Below are positions 51,593 to 61,840 of a DNA stretch of 64,000 bases, one piece after another. The DNA is from Ruminococcaceae bacterium UBA1236 (lineage in GTDB: Bacteria > Bacillota > Clostridia > Oscillospirales > Acutalibacteraceae), in the NCBI GenBank assembly GCA_002309055.1, contig DBWO01000046.1, forward strand, positions 46,099-110,098. Direction: 5' to 3'. Numbering within the stretch: the first letter of the stretch is position 1; every line of letters begins with the position of its first letter. The position numbers and the translations under genes are program-made. Under the pieces are notes generated by a model that was not told the DNA's origin, ran no database searches, and saw nothing but the letters and a program-made list of their open reading frames with translations.

Positions 51593-51636
51593 TACCCTAT
51601 TATGGGTATCTTATCAAAAGGAAAAATCTTTGTCAA
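51593..51636 (-). promoter_or_regulatory. Promoter with downstream dyad for the pseudokinase gene
   Basis: On the minus strand a perfect TTGACA (51636-51631), a 17-bp spacer and TAAGAT (51613-51608). The palindrome TACCCATAATAGGGTA (51608-51593) begins at the end of the -10 box, a typical place for a repressor operator. Confidence 0.65.
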
Positions 51637-51721
51637 CGAATACTACAAATTTGTAATAATTTTCGTTATTATCATCAAAAAAGAGGCTGAAAAGTTTGGG
51701 GGTAAAATCCCGCTGCGGTAC

Positions 51722-51776
51722 TTGCAACAAGCGAAATGGGATATTATAATATATACTGTATAATCGCGCACATTAT
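51722..51776 (+). promoter_or_regulatory. Promoter and +1-region motif of the glycogen operon
   Basis: TTGCAA (51722-51727), a 17-bp spacer and TATAAT (51745-51750), followed by TGTATAATCGCGCACATTAT (51757-51776). The last 20-mer is shared, with three transitions, with 46122-46141. Confidence 0.65.
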
Positions 51777-51795
51777 AGCCTACCGGAGGTCATTT

Positions 51796-53691
51796 ATGTC
51801 TAAAACCGAGAATGTGCCGCTCTATCTCTTCCACGAGGGCACAAACGCAAAAGCATATGAATATCTTGGCTCTCACTCCGAGGGCGGCTCCGCCGTTTTC
51901 AGGGTGTGGGCTCCCAACGCGCAGTGGGTCGGCGTCGCGGGCGATTTCAACGGCTGGCAGGCCGGAAACGCTCCGATGCAGAAAATCAGCGACGGCGTGT
52001 GGGAGTGCAGAGTTGAAGGCGCAAAGCGCTACGATGCTTACAAATATCTTATCACCGCGCCGGACGGTCATTCATTCTACAAGGCGGACCCGTACGCGTT
52101 TCACTGTGAAACAAGGCCGGGCACGGCATCTAAGTTTTACGACCTGCCCGAGTTTCAGTGGTCGGATAAGGCCTGGCTCAAGAGCCGCAAGGAAAAAGAT
52201 ATCTATTCCTCTCCCGTAAATATTTACGAGGTGCACGCGGGCTCCTGGCAGACTTATGCAGACGGCAACAATCTGCCCTACCGCGAGCTTGCCGACCGGC
52301 TCGTACCATACGTCAAGGATATGGGCTACACACACATAGAGCTTCTGCCGGTCATGGAGCATCCGTTTGACGGCTCGTGGGGCTATCAGGTGACGGGCTA
52401 TTTCGCCCCCACCTCACGCTACGGCACGCCCGAGGATTTTGCCTATCTTGTGGACACGGCTCACAAGGCGGGCATAGGTGTGATACTTGACTGGGTGCCC
52501 GCGCATTTCCCCAAGGACGCCTTCGGCCTTTATGAATTTGACGGCACTCCCTGCTATGAATACCCCGACCCGCGCAAGGGTGAGCACTATCAGTGGGGCA
52601 CAAGAGTGTTTGACTACGGCAGATCCGAGGTGCGCTCCTTCCTGATGTCGAGCGCGATGTTCTGGATTGAGAAATACCATATAGACGGCCTTCGCGTTGA
52701 CGCCGTCGCCTCCATGCTTTACCTTGACTACGGCAGGGATGACGGGCACTGGATTGCGAACAAATACGGCGGGCGCGAAAATCTTGAGGCCGTTGACTTT
52801 TTAAGAAAGCTCAACGAGGCGATATTCAGGGAGCACCCCGACGTGCTTATGATTGCGGAGGAGAGCACATCATGGCCTATGGTTTCAAAGCCGACCTTCA
52901 GCGGCGGCCTCGGCTTCAACTTCAAGTGGAATATGGGCTGGATGAACGACTGCCTGCGTTATTTCGCGCTTGACGGCATTTTCAGAAAGTTCAATCACGA
53001 CTGCCTCACATTCTCCTTCTTCTACGCCTTTTCCGAGAATTTCGTGCTTCCCATCTCGCACGACGAGGTGGTGCACGGCAAATGCTCGCTCATCAATAAA
53101 ATGCCCGGCACATACGAAGAAAAATTCGCGGGAGTGCGCTCGTTCCTCGGCTACATGATGTCGCACCCCGGCAAAAAACTTCTCTTTATGGGCAGCGAAT
53201 TCGGACAGTTTATCGAGTGGAATTACAAGCAGGGGCTTGACTGGCTTCTCCTCGATTACGACGCGCACAAACAGCTTCAGAATTATGTGAGAGCACTCAA
53301 TAAATTCTATCTCGCGAATCCCGCTTTCTGGGAAGAGGATTACAGCTGGGACGGCTTCAAGTGGATAGTGAGCGACGACAGCACGAATTCCGTTGTGGCT
53401 TACACACGAAGCGACCGCAAGGGCAACAGCATAATAGCAATCTGCAACTTTACAAACGTTATGCGCCCGGGCTACAGAATCGGCGTGCCCGGCCCCGGAA
53501 CATACAGGCCCGTTTTCTCATCCGCCTCACCCGAATACGGCGGACAGGGTCTCGGCACAAGCAAGTCGGTCAAAGCGGTCAAAGTACCGATGCACGGCTA
53601 CGAATACAGCATTGAGCTTGATCTGGAAGGTCTCAGTTGTATGTACATAAAGAACACTTCAAGAAAGAAATCCGCAAAGGAGGAATTATAA
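51796..53691 (+). CDS. glgB: 1,4-alpha-glucan branching enzyme
   Basis: 631 residues from the ATG at 51796 (CGGAGG upstream); an earlier in-frame ATG at 51736 overlaps the promoter and is rejected. An N-terminal CBM48 domain (about 28-120, [21 protein letters not shown]) precedes the GH13 barrel, with nucleophile Asp302 in [10 protein letters not shown], acid/base Glu355 in MIAEESTSW and [12 protein letters not shown]. It introduces alpha-1,6 branches into glycogen. First gene of glgB-glgC-glgD-(unknown)-glgA, with glgC starting one base after its stop codon. Confidence 0.97.
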   Translation: MSKTENVPLYLFHEGTNAKAYEYLGSHSEGGSAVFRVWAPNAQWVGVAGDFNGWQAGNAPMQKISDGVWECRVEGAKRYDAYKYLITAPDGHSFYKADPYAFHCETRPGTASKFYDLPEFQWSDKAWLKSRKEKDIYSSPVNIYEVHAGSWQTYADGNNLPYRELADRLVPYVKDMGYTHIELLPVMEHPFDGSWGYQVTGYFAPTSRYGTPEDFAYLVDTAHKAGIGVILDWVPAHFPKDAFGLYEFDGTPCYEYPDPRKGEHYQWGTRVFDYGRSEVRSFLMSSAMFWIEKYHIDGLRVDAVASMLYLDYGRDDGHWIANKYGGRENLEAVDFLRKLNEAIFREHPDVLMIAEESTSWPMVSKPTFSGGLGFNFKWNMGWMNDCLRYFALDGIFRKFNHDCLTFSFFYAFSENFVLPISHDEVVHGKCSLINKMPGTYEEKFAGVRSFLGYMMSHPGKKLLFMGSEFGQFIEWNYKQGLDWLLLDYDAHKQLQNYVRALNKFYLANPAFWEEDYSWDGFKWIVSDDSTNSVVAYTRSDRKGNSIIAICNFTNVMRPGYRIGVPGPGTYRPVFSSASPEYGGQGLGTSKSVKAVKVPMHGYEYSIELDLEGLSCMYIKNTSRKKSAKEEL

Positions 53692-53692
53692 T

Positions 53693-54907
53693 ATGGCAAG
53701 AAAACCCGAATGCATTGCCATGCTTCTCGCAGGCGGTCAGGGCAGCCGTCTGGGCATACTCACAAAGAATATCGCCAAACCTGCCGTGCCCTACGGCGGC
53801 AAATACCGGATTATCGATTTCCCGCTCTCAAACTGCGTGAACTCCGGCATTTACACCGTAGGCGTGCTCACCCAGTATCAGCCGCTCGAGCTTAATGATT
53901 ACATCGGCAACGGCGAGCCCTGGGACCTTGACAGAGCTAACGGCGGCGTGCACATCCTCTCCCCCTATCAGCAGATAAAGGGCACCGAGTGGTACAAAGG
54001 CACGGCGAACGCTATATATCAGAATATCAACTTCATCGAAAGATATGACCCCGAATATGTGCTCATTCTCTCGGGCGACCATATATACAAGATGGATTAC
54101 GCGAAGATGCTTGATTACCACAAGGAGAAGAACGCGGACTGCACTATCGCAATGCTTGAAGTGCCCTGGGAGGAGGCAAGCAGATTCGGCCTCATGATAG
54201 TCAATGAGGACGGCAGCATCTCCGAGTTTGAGGAGAAACCCAAAAATCCCAGAAGCAACAAGGCCTCAATGGGCGTTTACATCTTCAACTGGAAGAAACT
54301 GCACAAGTATCTCGTTGAGGACGAGGCAAAAGAGGATTCCGGCAACGATTTCGGCCACGACGTTATCCCCGCGATGCACTCAAACGGCGAAAGAATGTTT
54401 GCTTATCAGTTTGACGGCTACTGGAAGGATGTCGGCACAATCAACAGTCTTTGGGACGCGAATCTCGACCTTCTCAACCCCAATGTTGACCTCGACCTTG
54501 ATGACGACAGCTGGAAAATTTATTCAAAATCTCCCGCCGCGCCGCCACATTTTGCCGGTGCGCAGGCACAGATAGAAAACAGTATGATAAATGAGGGCTG
54601 TGAGATTTGCGGCAATATCGACTTTTCGGTGCTTTTCGCGAATGTTACCGTTGAGGAGGGCGCAAACGTCAAGTACTCAATCGTTATGCCCGGCACCACC
54701 GTTAAAAAGGGCGCGACGGTGCAGTATTCGATAGTGGCCGAAAACGCCGTTATCGAAGAGGGCGCGGTTGTAGGAAGCAGCCCCGAGGATATGGATAATA
54801 TTGACGACTGGGGCGTTGCGGTCATAGGCCACGGCGTTACCATAGGCAAAGGCGCGGTTGTACCGCCCAAGGCCATGATAGACGAAGATATGGGAGGTAA
54901 GGAATAA
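53693..54907 (+). CDS. glgC: Glucose-1-phosphate adenylyltransferase, catalytic subunit
   Basis: 404 residues. N-terminal nucleotidyltransferase with [36 protein letters not shown], the sugar-phosphate site [12 protein letters not shown] and [11 protein letters not shown]-terminal left-handed beta-helix with hexapeptide repeats (about 300-395). It makes ADP-glucose from ATP and glucose 1-phosphate, the first committed step of glycogen synthesis. AAGGAGG ribosome site. Its stop overlaps the glgD start (TAATG). Confidence 0.97.
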   Translation: MARKPECIAMLLAGGQGSRLGILTKNIAKPAVPYGGKYRIIDFPLSNCVNSGIYTVGVLTQYQPLELNDYIGNGEPWDLDRANGGVHILSPYQQIKGTEWYKGTANAIYQNINFIERYDPEYVLILSGDHIYKMDYAKMLDYHKEKNADCTIAMLEVPWEEASRFGLMIVNEDGSISEFEEKPKNPRSNKASMGVYIFNWKKLHKYLVEDEAKEDSGNDFGHDVIPAMHSNGERMFAYQFDGYWKDVGTINSLWDANLDLLNPNVDLDLDDDSWKIYSKSPAAPPHFAGAQAQIENSMINEGCEICGNIDFSVLFANVTVEEGANVKYSIVMPGTTVKKGATVQYSIVAENAVIEEGAVVGSSPEDMDNIDDWGVAVIGHGVTIGKGAVVPPKAMIDEDMGGKE

Positions 54908-56019
54908 TGGCTGTAAACAATGTTCTGGGCATCATCTTTTCAAATGCCAGCGATGAAGCCGTGCCCGAGCTTACCTCTCTCAGGACAATGGGCTCGGTGC
55001 CCTTCGCGGGCCGCTACCGCCTTATAGATTTTCCGCTTTCCAATATGGTAAACGCGGGCATCACAAAGGTGGGCGTTATCACAAACAGCAACTACCGCTC
55101 GCTTATGGACCACATAGGCAACGGCAATTCATGGGACCTCGCGAGAAAGAGGGACGGCCTCACGCTCCTTCCTCCTTTCAGCGCTCCCACGGCGGGCATA
55201 TTCAGCGGTAAGGCGGAGGCCCTTTACGGCAGTATCGGTTTCATCAGCGATTCAGGCAAGGATTATGTTCTGCTGGCTGACTGCAACATTATCTCCGACC
55301 TGAATTACGAGGAAATGCTTAAATTCGCCGTGAGAAAGAACGCGGATATGGTTATTGCCACCGCAAACGGTCTGCCTCCTCATCTGCCCAATATCATGCA
55401 GTATGTCGCGGATGAAAACGACAAAATCACCGAGGCGAAATACATTGATTATTTCAGCCAGGCGGTTGACCATTCCCTCAGGGTGATGCTCGTCAAGAGA
55501 ACTCTGCTTGAGCGCCTTCTTCACGAGGCAAACGCCAAGAGAATACCGGACATTGAGGAGCTTATAGTCAGAAATGTGGGCAACATCAATATATACTGCT
55601 ACAGGCACGAGGGATATGTAAGAGTGATTGAGTCAATCTCGTCTTACTATGAAGCGAGCCTCGACCTGCTTAACGCGGACGTGAGAAAAGCCCTGTTTGA
55701 TCCGGAAAGACCCGTTTACACAAAGACGGGCGACAGAACCCCGGCAATCTACGGCATCAGCGCCAAGGCGACCAATTCACTTGTAGCCGACGGCTGCAAG
55801 ATTGAGGGCGAGGTTGAAAACTGCATCCTGTTCAGAGGAGTTAAAATCGGCAAGGGCGCCAAGGTCAGAAACTCCATTATTATGCAGGATACCGTAATCG
55901 GAGATAACGCCACCATTGACTGCATAATCGCAGACAAGGACGTTACAGTGAGAAAGGGTAAAAATCTTTGCGGCGCACCAAACTATCCGGTTTATATAGG
56001 CAAGGGGATAGTAATCTGA
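54907..56019 (+). CDS. glgD: GlgD, regulatory subunit of ADP-glucose pyrophosphorylase
   Basis: 370 residues, homologous to GlgC but with altered catalytic motifs. The N-terminal loop reads IIFSNASDEAVPELTSLRTM in place of the GGxGxRL nucleotide loop, and the Asp-containing sugar-phosphate site reads LLADCNIISDLNYEEM. YRLIDFPLSNMVNAGI and the hexapeptide C-terminal domain are kept. In Bacillus and Ruminococcus GlgD modulates GlgC in a mixed tetramer. Overlaps glgC by one base, so expression is coupled. Confidence 0.95.
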   Translation: MAVNNVLGIIFSNASDEAVPELTSLRTMGSVPFAGRYRLIDFPLSNMVNAGITKVGVITNSNYRSLMDHIGNGNSWDLARKRDGLTLLPPFSAPTAGIFSGKAEALYGSIGFISDSGKDYVLLADCNIISDLNYEEMLKFAVRKNADMVIATANGLPPHLPNIMQYVADENDKITEAKYIDYFSQAVDHSLRVMLVKRTLLERLLHEANAKRIPDIEELIVRNVGNINIYCYRHEGYVRVIESISSYYEASLDLLNADVRKALFDPERPVYTKTGDRTPAIYGISAKATNSLVADGCKIEGEVENCILFRGVKIGKGAKVRNSIIMQDTVIGDNATIDCIIADKDVTVRKGKNLCGAPNYPVYIGKGIVI

Positions 56020-56040
56020 TACGAGAGTGAGAAAACCGAT

Positions 56041-56778
56041 ATGGCTCTTAACAAAAGGAAGACGCTGAACATCATTACCATCGCGGTCGGCGCGCTGGCC
56101 GTAATACTTGTGACGATAGTTGTTCTCGTGAAAACGGGAGTGATTTCCACATCAAGGGCGGCCGATACCACAACCGACGGCACAGTGCTTGTGTCCGAAG
56201 TGGTTGAACTGACATCGGTCAATGATGACGGCGAAATTGAATACTACACGATGATTAACTATTATGTTAAGCCGAGTATTTCTTCCAACCACAGTTATCC
56301 GTATGTGCCCACCACCACAAAGGCCACCACAACAAAGGAAACGAAGTATTATGTTGAAATGACCAAGTCCGAGGCGGTTACAGACGAAAACGGTGAACCC
56401 GTAACCGATGAAAACGGCGAACCGGTTGTGAACATCATAACCTACACCGTTGAAACGGACGAGAACGGCAATGAAATAAAGGACGGCACAACGGCTACCG
56501 AAACAACGACGGAGACCACCACCGAATATGTGCAGAAAACCACATATGTCGCTAAAACGGACCCCGTCTTCAAGAGGCCTATCAAAGACATCCGCGGCAA
56601 TGTTATTACCGAGCTTGTAACTCTTGACAGACCCCCGACAACCACCACCGAACCCCCGTCAATCACACTGCCCTCCATCACCGTGCCCTCAAGCCTGCCG
56701 AATACGCTGCCTACAGTCGTTTCGCAGGTTGCGGAGCCCGTGACGGAGCCCTCCGCTGAGAATTCAAACGCTCAATAA
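56041..56778 (+). CDS. Thr-rich single-pass membrane protein within the glycogen operon
   Basis: 245 residues, unrecognised. Topology is a short basic N-terminus, one transmembrane helix (about 10-32, IITIAVGALAVILVTIVVLV) and an extracytoplasmic region. That region is rich in Thr/Glu/Val with low-complexity TTT runs and a duplicated DENGEPV (about 118-130). The last 45 residues are Thr/Pro/Ser-rich. The start at 56041 has GAGAGTGAG upstream. Flanked by glgD (22 nt before) and glgA (26 nt after), so co-transcribed with enzymes of a cytosolic polymer. A surface protein here is unexpected; a role in polysaccharide sensing or simple operon insertion are both possible. Confidence 0.75.
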   Translation: MALNKRKTLNIITIAVGALAVILVTIVVLVKTGVISTSRAADTTTDGTVLVSEVVELTSVNDDGEIEYYTMINYYVKPSISSNHSYPYVPTTTKATTTKETKYYVEMTKSEAVTDENGEPVTDENGEPVVNIITYTVETDENGNEIKDGTTATETTTETTTEYVQKTTYVAKTDPVFKRPIKDIRGNVITELVTLDRPPTTTTEPPSITLPSITVPSSLPNTLPTVVSQVAEPVTEPSAENSNAQ

Positions 56779-56803
56779 AATCAGGAAGGAACAGGTCAGC
56801 AAT

Positions 56804-58222
56804 ATGAAAGTTCTGTATGTAGCATCCGAAGCTCTCCCGTTTGCCGCGAGCGGCGGCCTTGCGGACGTTGCGGGCTCACTGCCTGCCGCCCTGCGCAGGC
56901 GTAAAGTTGCCTGCCGCGTGGTTATGCCCCTCTACGGCTGCATAAGCGACGAGATGAGAGCGGATATGAAGTTTATAACCAACATCATGGTGCCCGTTTC
57001 ATGGCGCATGCAGTATTGCGGCATTTTTGAAACGACTTATAACGGCGTTGTCTATTATTTCATTGACAACGAATATTATTTCAAGAGAGACACCCTCTAC
57101 GGTCACTATGACGACGGCGAGAGGTTCGCTTTCTTTTCACGCGCCGTGCTGGAAATTCTGCCGTACATTGATTTCAAGCCAGACATCATCCACTGCAATG
57201 ACTGGCAGAGTGCTCTTGTGCCCCTTTATTACAGCACAATGTACGCCCAGAGAGAGGGCTTCACGGGCATAAAGACCGTGTTCACAATTCACAATATCCA
57301 GTATCAGGGCATTTACGGCAAAGAAATTCTCGGCGACGTTTTCGGCCTCGGCGAGGAGCATATGTCGCTCATTGAATTCGGCGGCGACCTTAACCTCATG
57401 AAGGCGGGCATCGAGTGCGCCAACAAGGTTACCACCGTGAGCAACACCTATGCCTATGAGATTCTCGACCCGTGGTTCAGCCACGGTCTGCACCCGATTC
57501 TGCAGGAGAGGAGCTACAAGCTCAGCGGTATTCTCAACGGCATCGACACCGACAACTACAACCCCGAAACGGACAAGAACATCCCGTTCAATTATTCGGC
57601 GAAGGATTTCTCAAACAAAGCGAAGTGCAAAGCTGCCCTGCAGGAGAGATTTGACCTTCCCGTCAGGGAAGATGTGCCCGTAATGGCGATAATCTCACGC
57701 CTCGTTTCCCACAAGGGATTCGACCTCGTAAAGAGGATAATGTGGGATCAGCTCGCCGCGGCGGATATGCAGCTTATCGTGCTCGGATCGGGCGACTGGG
57801 AGTATGAGGAATTCTTCCGCTCCCTTAAGGGCGCCTTCCCCGACAAGGTCGGTCTTATGATAGGTTTCGTTCCCGACCTCGCAAGAAAGATTTATGCCGG
57901 CTCAGACCTCTTCCTTATGCCCTCAAAGAGCGAGCCCTGCGGCCTTTCGCAGATGGTCGCCCTTCGTTACGGCTCACTGCCTATAGTCAGGGAGACAGGC
58001 GGCCTCAAGGATACCATCACCGACAGCGGCGACGGCAAGGGCAACGGCTTCACCTTCAAGAGCTATGACGCCTATGATATGCTTGACGCGATAAGAAGAG
58101 CCCTCGGCGCGTTTTACGACAAGGACCTCTTCAGGACTCTCACCGAGAGAGCTCTCAAGTGCGATAACAGCTGGAGCAAGTCCGCCAAGGAATACATAGC
58201 CCTTTACGAATCGATCCTTTGA
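56804..58222 (+). CDS. glgA: Glycogen synthase
   Basis: 472 residues, GT5 family. N-terminal ADP-glucose motif in the form ASEALPFAASGGLADVAGSLP (the usual KTGGL is ASGGL here), HCNDWQSAL, FTIHNIQYQGIY, and the C-terminal Rossmann domain with SRLVSHKGFDL and LFLMPSKSEPCGLSQMVALRYG. It extends alpha-1,4-glucan chains from ADP-glucose. AGGAAGG ribosome site; the phosphatase gene begins one base after its stop codon. Confidence 0.96.
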   Translation: MKVLYVASEALPFAASGGLADVAGSLPAALRRRKVACRVVMPLYGCISDEMRADMKFITNIMVPVSWRMQYCGIFETTYNGVVYYFIDNEYYFKRDTLYGHYDDGERFAFFSRAVLEILPYIDFKPDIIHCNDWQSALVPLYYSTMYAQREGFTGIKTVFTIHNIQYQGIYGKEILGDVFGLGEEHMSLIEFGGDLNLMKAGIECANKVTTVSNTYAYEILDPWFSHGLHPILQERSYKLSGILNGIDTDNYNPETDKNIPFNYSAKDFSNKAKCKAALQERFDLPVREDVPVMAIISRLVSHKGFDLVKRIMWDQLAAADMQLIVLGSGDWEYEEFFRSLKGAFPDKVGLMIGFVPDLARKIYAGSDLFLMPSKSEPCGLSQMVALRYGSLPIVRETGGLKDTITDSGDGKGNGFTFKSYDAYDMLDAIRRALGAFYDKDLFRTLTERALKCDNSWSKSAKEYIALYESIL

Positions 58223-58223
58223 T

Positions 58224-58838
58224 ATGAGAACATATAAAATCCACCTCATCCGGCACGGCGAATGCGAAGGCGCCGGGGAGGGAAGATATGTAGGCCACAC
58301 CGACCTTCCTCTTTCCGAGGAGGGGAGGGCGCGCTGTGCGCAGATGGCCGAAGAAAACAACTACCCCTATGCCGCTTCGGTTTTCACCTCGCCTCTTAAG
58401 AGATGCAAGGAAACCGCGGAAATCCTCTACCCCGATAAGGAGGCAACGGAATTCCCCGGGCTCATCGAATGCAATTTCGGCGAGTTTGAAAACAAGACGG
58501 CAGATGAGCTTCGCGACAATGAGAATTTCGCCGGCTGGCTCGCGGGCAGAAACGCCCCGCCCTTCGGCGAATCAAGCCCCGAATTCGGCAAAAGAGTGTG
58601 CGCGGCATTTGAAAGCCTCGCGGACGGAATGATGAAAAGCGGCGTCTTTGATGTAGCGGTCATCACTCACGCGGGAGTTATCGCCTGCATACTCTCCGCC
58701 TACGGTCTGCCTCAGGCGTCCGTGCACGAATGGTTCACGCCGAATTGCGAGGGATTCACACTCCTTCTCGACCCCGCGATGTGGATGAGAGGCAAAAAGG
58801 CGGAAATCTATGCGAGAATTCCCGATATGGGGGAGTAA
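58224..58838 (+). CDS. Histidine phosphatase superfamily protein (GpmB/CobC-like)
   Basis: 204 residues. The catalytic phospho-His is His11 in IHLIRHGECEG, with GRYVGHTDLPLSEEGRAR, a conserved SPLKRCKETAEI and the second His in VAVITHAGVIACIL. Members are phosphoglycerate mutases or small-molecule phosphatases; the sequence does not fix the substrate. Position one base after glgA makes a sugar-phosphate role plausible. Confidence 0.88.
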   Translation: MRTYKIHLIRHGECEGAGEGRYVGHTDLPLSEEGRARCAQMAEENNYPYAASVFTSPLKRCKETAEILYPDKEATEFPGLIECNFGEFENKTADELRDNENFAGWLAGRNAPPFGESSPEFGKRVCAAFESLADGMMKSGVFDVAVITHAGVIACILSAYGLPQASVHEWFTPNCEGFTLLLDPAMWMRGKKAEIYARIPDMGE

Positions 58839-58876
58839 AAACAAACTCCGGTTTTTGAGCATTTTGAGAAAAAATA

Positions 58877-58905
58877 TTGACATTATTATGTTAATAGTGT
58901 ACAAT
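58877..58905 (+). promoter_or_regulatory. Promoter of glnN
   Basis: A perfect TTGACA (58877-58882), a 17-bp spacer and TACAAT (58900-58905). Confidence 0.75.
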
Positions 58906-58913
58906 TACGGCGA

Positions 58914-58970
58914 GCAAACGGCAAAGGCGTAGCGGGGAAACTGCCTCGGGTGCGCTTGCCGTTTTTGCTT
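58914..58970 (+). terminator. Terminator-like hairpin in the glnN leader
   Basis: AAACGGCAA (58916-58924) pairs with TTGCCGTTT (58956-58964), leading into TTTTTGCTTTT. The enclosed 31 nt can form CGGGG-AAACTG-CCTCG. It starts within about 10 nt of the predicted transcription start and precedes the AAGGAGG site of glnN, so it may act as an attenuator. Confidence 0.6.
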
Positions 58971-58992
58971 TTCAGAGAAGGAGGTTTCAGCC

Positions 58993-61077
58993 ATGGAAAC
59001 AGTAACCGATTATTTCGGAAGTCTGGTTTTTGACGACAGAGTAATGAAAAAATACCTGCCGGAAGACGTTTACCGCACCCTTAAAAGGACGATAGACGAG
59101 GGCGCAAGTCTTGATATTTCCGTTGCCAACGCGGTCGCGTCGGCGATGAAGGACTGGGCAATTTCAAACGGCGTCACTCACTACACCCATTGGTTCCAGC
59201 CTCTCACGGGAGTTACCGCCGAAAAGCACGACAGCTTTATAGTCCCGTCATCAGACGGCAGAATAATCATGGAGTTTTCGGGCAAGGAGCTCATCAAGGG
59301 CGAGCCCGACGCTTCAAGCTTCCCCTCGGGCGGCATAAGAGCCACATTCGAAGCGAGGGGCTACACGGCCTGGGACCCCACCTCATTTGCGTTCATAAAA
59401 GATAATACCCTCTGCATTCCCACCGCTTTCTGCGCATACACGGGTGAGGCGCTTGACAAGAAAACTCCTCTGCTCAGGAGCATGCAGGCGCTCAACAAAC
59501 AGGCGCTCAGAATACTGCGTCTCTTCGGCAACACCGAGGCGAAGTGCGTGCGCTCATCCGTAGGCCCCGAGCAGGAATATTTCCTTATCGACAAGAAGCT
59601 TTATAAGCAGAGAAAAGACCTCATTTTCTGCGGCAGAACTCTTTTCGGTTCCGTTTCCTCCAAGGGACAGGAGCTTGACGACCACTATTTCGGAGTAATC
59701 AAGCCGAGAGTTGCCGCATACATGAAAGACCTCAACGAGGAGCTCTGGAAGCTCGGTATTCTCGCAAAAACCGAGCATAACGAGGTTGCACCCTCGCAGC
59801 ACGAGCTCGCTCCCATATACACCACCACCAATATCGCGACCGACCACAATCAGCTCACAATGGAGATTATGCAGAAGGTTGCCGACAGGCACGACCTTGT
59901 CTGCCTCCTCCACGAGAAGCCCTTTGACGGCGTTAACGGCAGCGGCAAGCACAACAACTGGTCAATCGCCACGGACGCGGGCGTAAACCTGCTTTCACCC
60001 GGCGAAACGCCCTATGAAAACGCTCAGTTCCTGCTCTTCCTCTGCGCCGTTATCAAGGCGGTTGACGATTACCAGGATCTTCTGAGAATTTCCGTTGCCA
60101 CCGCGGGCAACGACCACCGTCTCGGCGCAAACGAAGCGCCTCCCGCTATTGTTTCGATGTTCCTCGGCGAGGAGCTTGACGGTATTCTTGATGCGATAGA
60201 AAACGACAGGCCCTATAACGCCGCTGAAAAAACCGTTATGCGTCTCGGCGTGCATGTGCTGCCCAAGTTCCCCAAGGACACAACGGACCGCAACCGCACG
60301 TCTCCCTTCGCTTTCACCGGCAACAAGTTTGAATTCCGTATGCTCGGCTCGGCAAACTCCATCGCCTGCGCGAATATTATGCTCAACACCGCTGTCGCGG
60401 AGTCACTCAAAATCTACGCGGATCGCCTTGAAAATGTTGAGAATTTCGAGGAATCCCTTCACGCGATGATAAAGAAGACCATAACAGACCACAGAAGAAT
60501 CATCTTCAACGGCAACGGTTATGATGAGAACTGGATTAAAGAAGCCGAGGCGAGAGGCCTCACAAACTACAGGACTACTGCGGACTGCATGCCGCACCTG
60601 CTTGACGAAAAGAATGTGGCGCTCTTTGCCGCGCACAAGGTATTCTCGCTCGTAGAGCTTGAATCGCGCTGTGACATAATGCTCGAAAACTACTGCAAGA
60701 CAGTGCTTATCGAGGCAAAGACTATGACCGATATGGTCAACAGGCAGATTATCCCCGCCGTCGAAAAATACACGGGTGATGTTTCCGCCGCCGCGCTCAA
60801 GAAAGCGAAATTCTGCGATGTGCCCTGCAAATATGAGAAAAACGTTGTTTCAATGCTCAGTGCGGATATTGACGCTCTCCACGAGAATTCCGCGAAGCTT
60901 GCTTCCCTTACGGACAAAGCGATTGCCATTGATAATGTGAGAGATATGTCGGCATACATCCGTGACGAAATTCTGCCGCAGATGGACGAGCTCAGAAAGT
61001 ATGCCGATGAGGCGGAGAAGTACACAGCCAAGGAATACTGGCCCTTCCCCACCTACGACGATTTGCTGTTCTATTGA
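58993..61077 (+). CDS. glnN: Glutamine synthetase type III
   Basis: 694 residues, the usual length for GSIII. Characteristic motifs include [20 protein letters not shown] near 110, [55 protein letters not shown] and [20 protein letters not shown]. It forms glutamine from glutamate, ammonia and ATP, and is unrelated in length and subunit arrangement to the GlnA at 36327. Having both types is common in Bacteroidota and in some Clostridia, often with different nitrogen responses. It is monocistronic with its own promoter and leader hairpin. Confidence 0.97.
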   Translation: METVTDYFGSLVFDDRVMKKYLPEDVYRTLKRTIDEGASLDISVANAVASAMKDWAISNGVTHYTHWFQPLTGVTAEKHDSFIVPSSDGRIIMEFSGKELIKGEPDASSFPSGGIRATFEARGYTAWDPTSFAFIKDNTLCIPTAFCAYTGEALDKKTPLLRSMQALNKQALRILRLFGNTEAKCVRSSVGPEQEYFLIDKKLYKQRKDLIFCGRTLFGSVSSKGQELDDHYFGVIKPRVAAYMKDLNEELWKLGILAKTEHNEVAPSQHELAPIYTTTNIATDHNQLTMEIMQKVADRHDLVCLLHEKPFDGVNGSGKHNNWSIATDAGVNLLSPGETPYENAQFLLFLCAVIKAVDDYQDLLRISVATAGNDHRLGANEAPPAIVSMFLGEELDGILDAIENDRPYNAAEKTVMRLGVHVLPKFPKDTTDRNRTSPFAFTGNKFEFRMLGSANSIACANIMLNTAVAESLKIYADRLENVENFEESLHAMIKKTITDHRRIIFNGNGYDENWIKEAEARGLTNYRTTADCMPHLLDEKNVALFAAHKVFSLVELESRCDIMLENYCKTVLIEAKTMTDMVNRQIIPAVEKYTGDVSAAALKKAKFCDVPCKYEKNVVSMLSADIDALHENSAKLASLTDKAIAIDNVRDMSAYIRDEILPQMDELRKYADEAEKYTAKEYWPFPTYDDLLFY

Positions 61078-61097
61078 TTGAACAAAAGCTTTTATGT

Positions 61098-61121
61098 GCC
61101 GGCAGGTCAAAACTTGCCGGC
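61098..61121 (+). terminator. Hairpin after glnN
   Basis: GCCGGCAGGT / ACTTGCCGGC (one G-U) with a 4-nt loop is followed by GCTTATTAT. The T-run is weak, so termination may be partial and bioY may be partly read from glnN. Confidence 0.6.
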
Positions 61122-61152
61122 GCTTATTATGCATGAAAGAAGGTGACGGATT

Positions 61153-61701
61153 ATGAAAAAATCAAAGCTCTACGACATAGCCGGGGTTGCTCTTATGGCC
61201 GCGGTTATCTGCGTTTGCGCCTTTGTGACAATACCCGTCACCGTGCCCTTCACCCTGCAGACCTTCGGCGTTTTTCTCGCGCTCACTTCACTCGGAGCGG
61301 CGAAAGGCACGGCAAGCGTTGCTCTCTATGTGCTTATCGGTGCGGTCGGTGTGCCTGTCTTTTCCGGTTTTCGCGGAGGAATCGCGGTTGTCACAGGACC
61401 TACGGGCGGCTACATAACGGGCTTTTTTCTTATCTGCCTTACTTATTTTATCGCGGAGAAAATGAAAGCCCGCAAGACGGGGCTCGTTATCGCTCTCGCC
61501 GCCGGACTCATTCTTTGCTACGCCCTCGGAACCCTTTGGTTTTACAGGGTTTCCCTGTCGGGCGGGGGAGAGGCGGGAATCGCTCATATCCTTGCCGTAT
61601 GTGTATTTCCCTTTATTATTCCGGACGCCCTCAAGCTTGCTGCGGCGGTGCTTGCAGGCGGAAAAATCAAAAAAATTCTGTCCAAAACAGAGAAATCGTA
61701 A
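61153..61701 (+). CDS. bioY: BioY-type biotin transporter S component
   Basis: 182 residues, about six membrane helices. BioY signature: TIPVTVPFTLQTFGVFLAL near residue 30, LYVLIGAVGVPVFSGFRGG and GPTGGYITGFFLICL. It binds biotin for uptake, normally with shared EcfA/A'/T subunits encoded elsewhere; none are in this window. GAAGGTG site upstream. No biotin biosynthesis gene is near, so the strain may depend on import. Confidence 0.93.
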   Translation: MKKSKLYDIAGVALMAAVICVCAFVTIPVTVPFTLQTFGVFLALTSLGAAKGTASVALYVLIGAVGVPVFSGFRGGIAVVTGPTGGYITGFFLICLTYFIAEKMKARKTGLVIALAAGLILCYALGTLWFYRVSLSGGGEAGIAHILAVCVFPFIIPDALKLAAAVLAGGKIKKILSKTEKS

Positions 61702-61720
61702 AATAAATTCCCGATTTGTC

Positions 61721-61749
61721 TTTACAATGTCCACAGCTTGAATTATAAT
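61721..61749 (+). promoter_or_regulatory. Promoter of purA-purB
   Basis: TTTACA (61721-61726), a 17-bp spacer and TATAAT (61744-61749). The leader contains short GGGAT/ATCCC and GCCG/CGGC stems but no recognised riboswitch. Confidence 0.75.
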
Positions 61750-61840
61750 AAAATATTGTGGGATGACAGGTGTTATCCCGTGACTGAACCGTTTATTGAA
61801 CAGCCGCCTTACGGCAGGCATACATAAAGGAGAGAAAGAA

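Noticed and set aside
58914..58970. ANTAR-type double-hexaloop antiterminator upstream of glnN
   Set aside because: A 5-bp stem with a 6-nt loop (AAACTG) can be drawn, but loop position 4 is C instead of the required G, and no ANTAR protein gene is adjacent.
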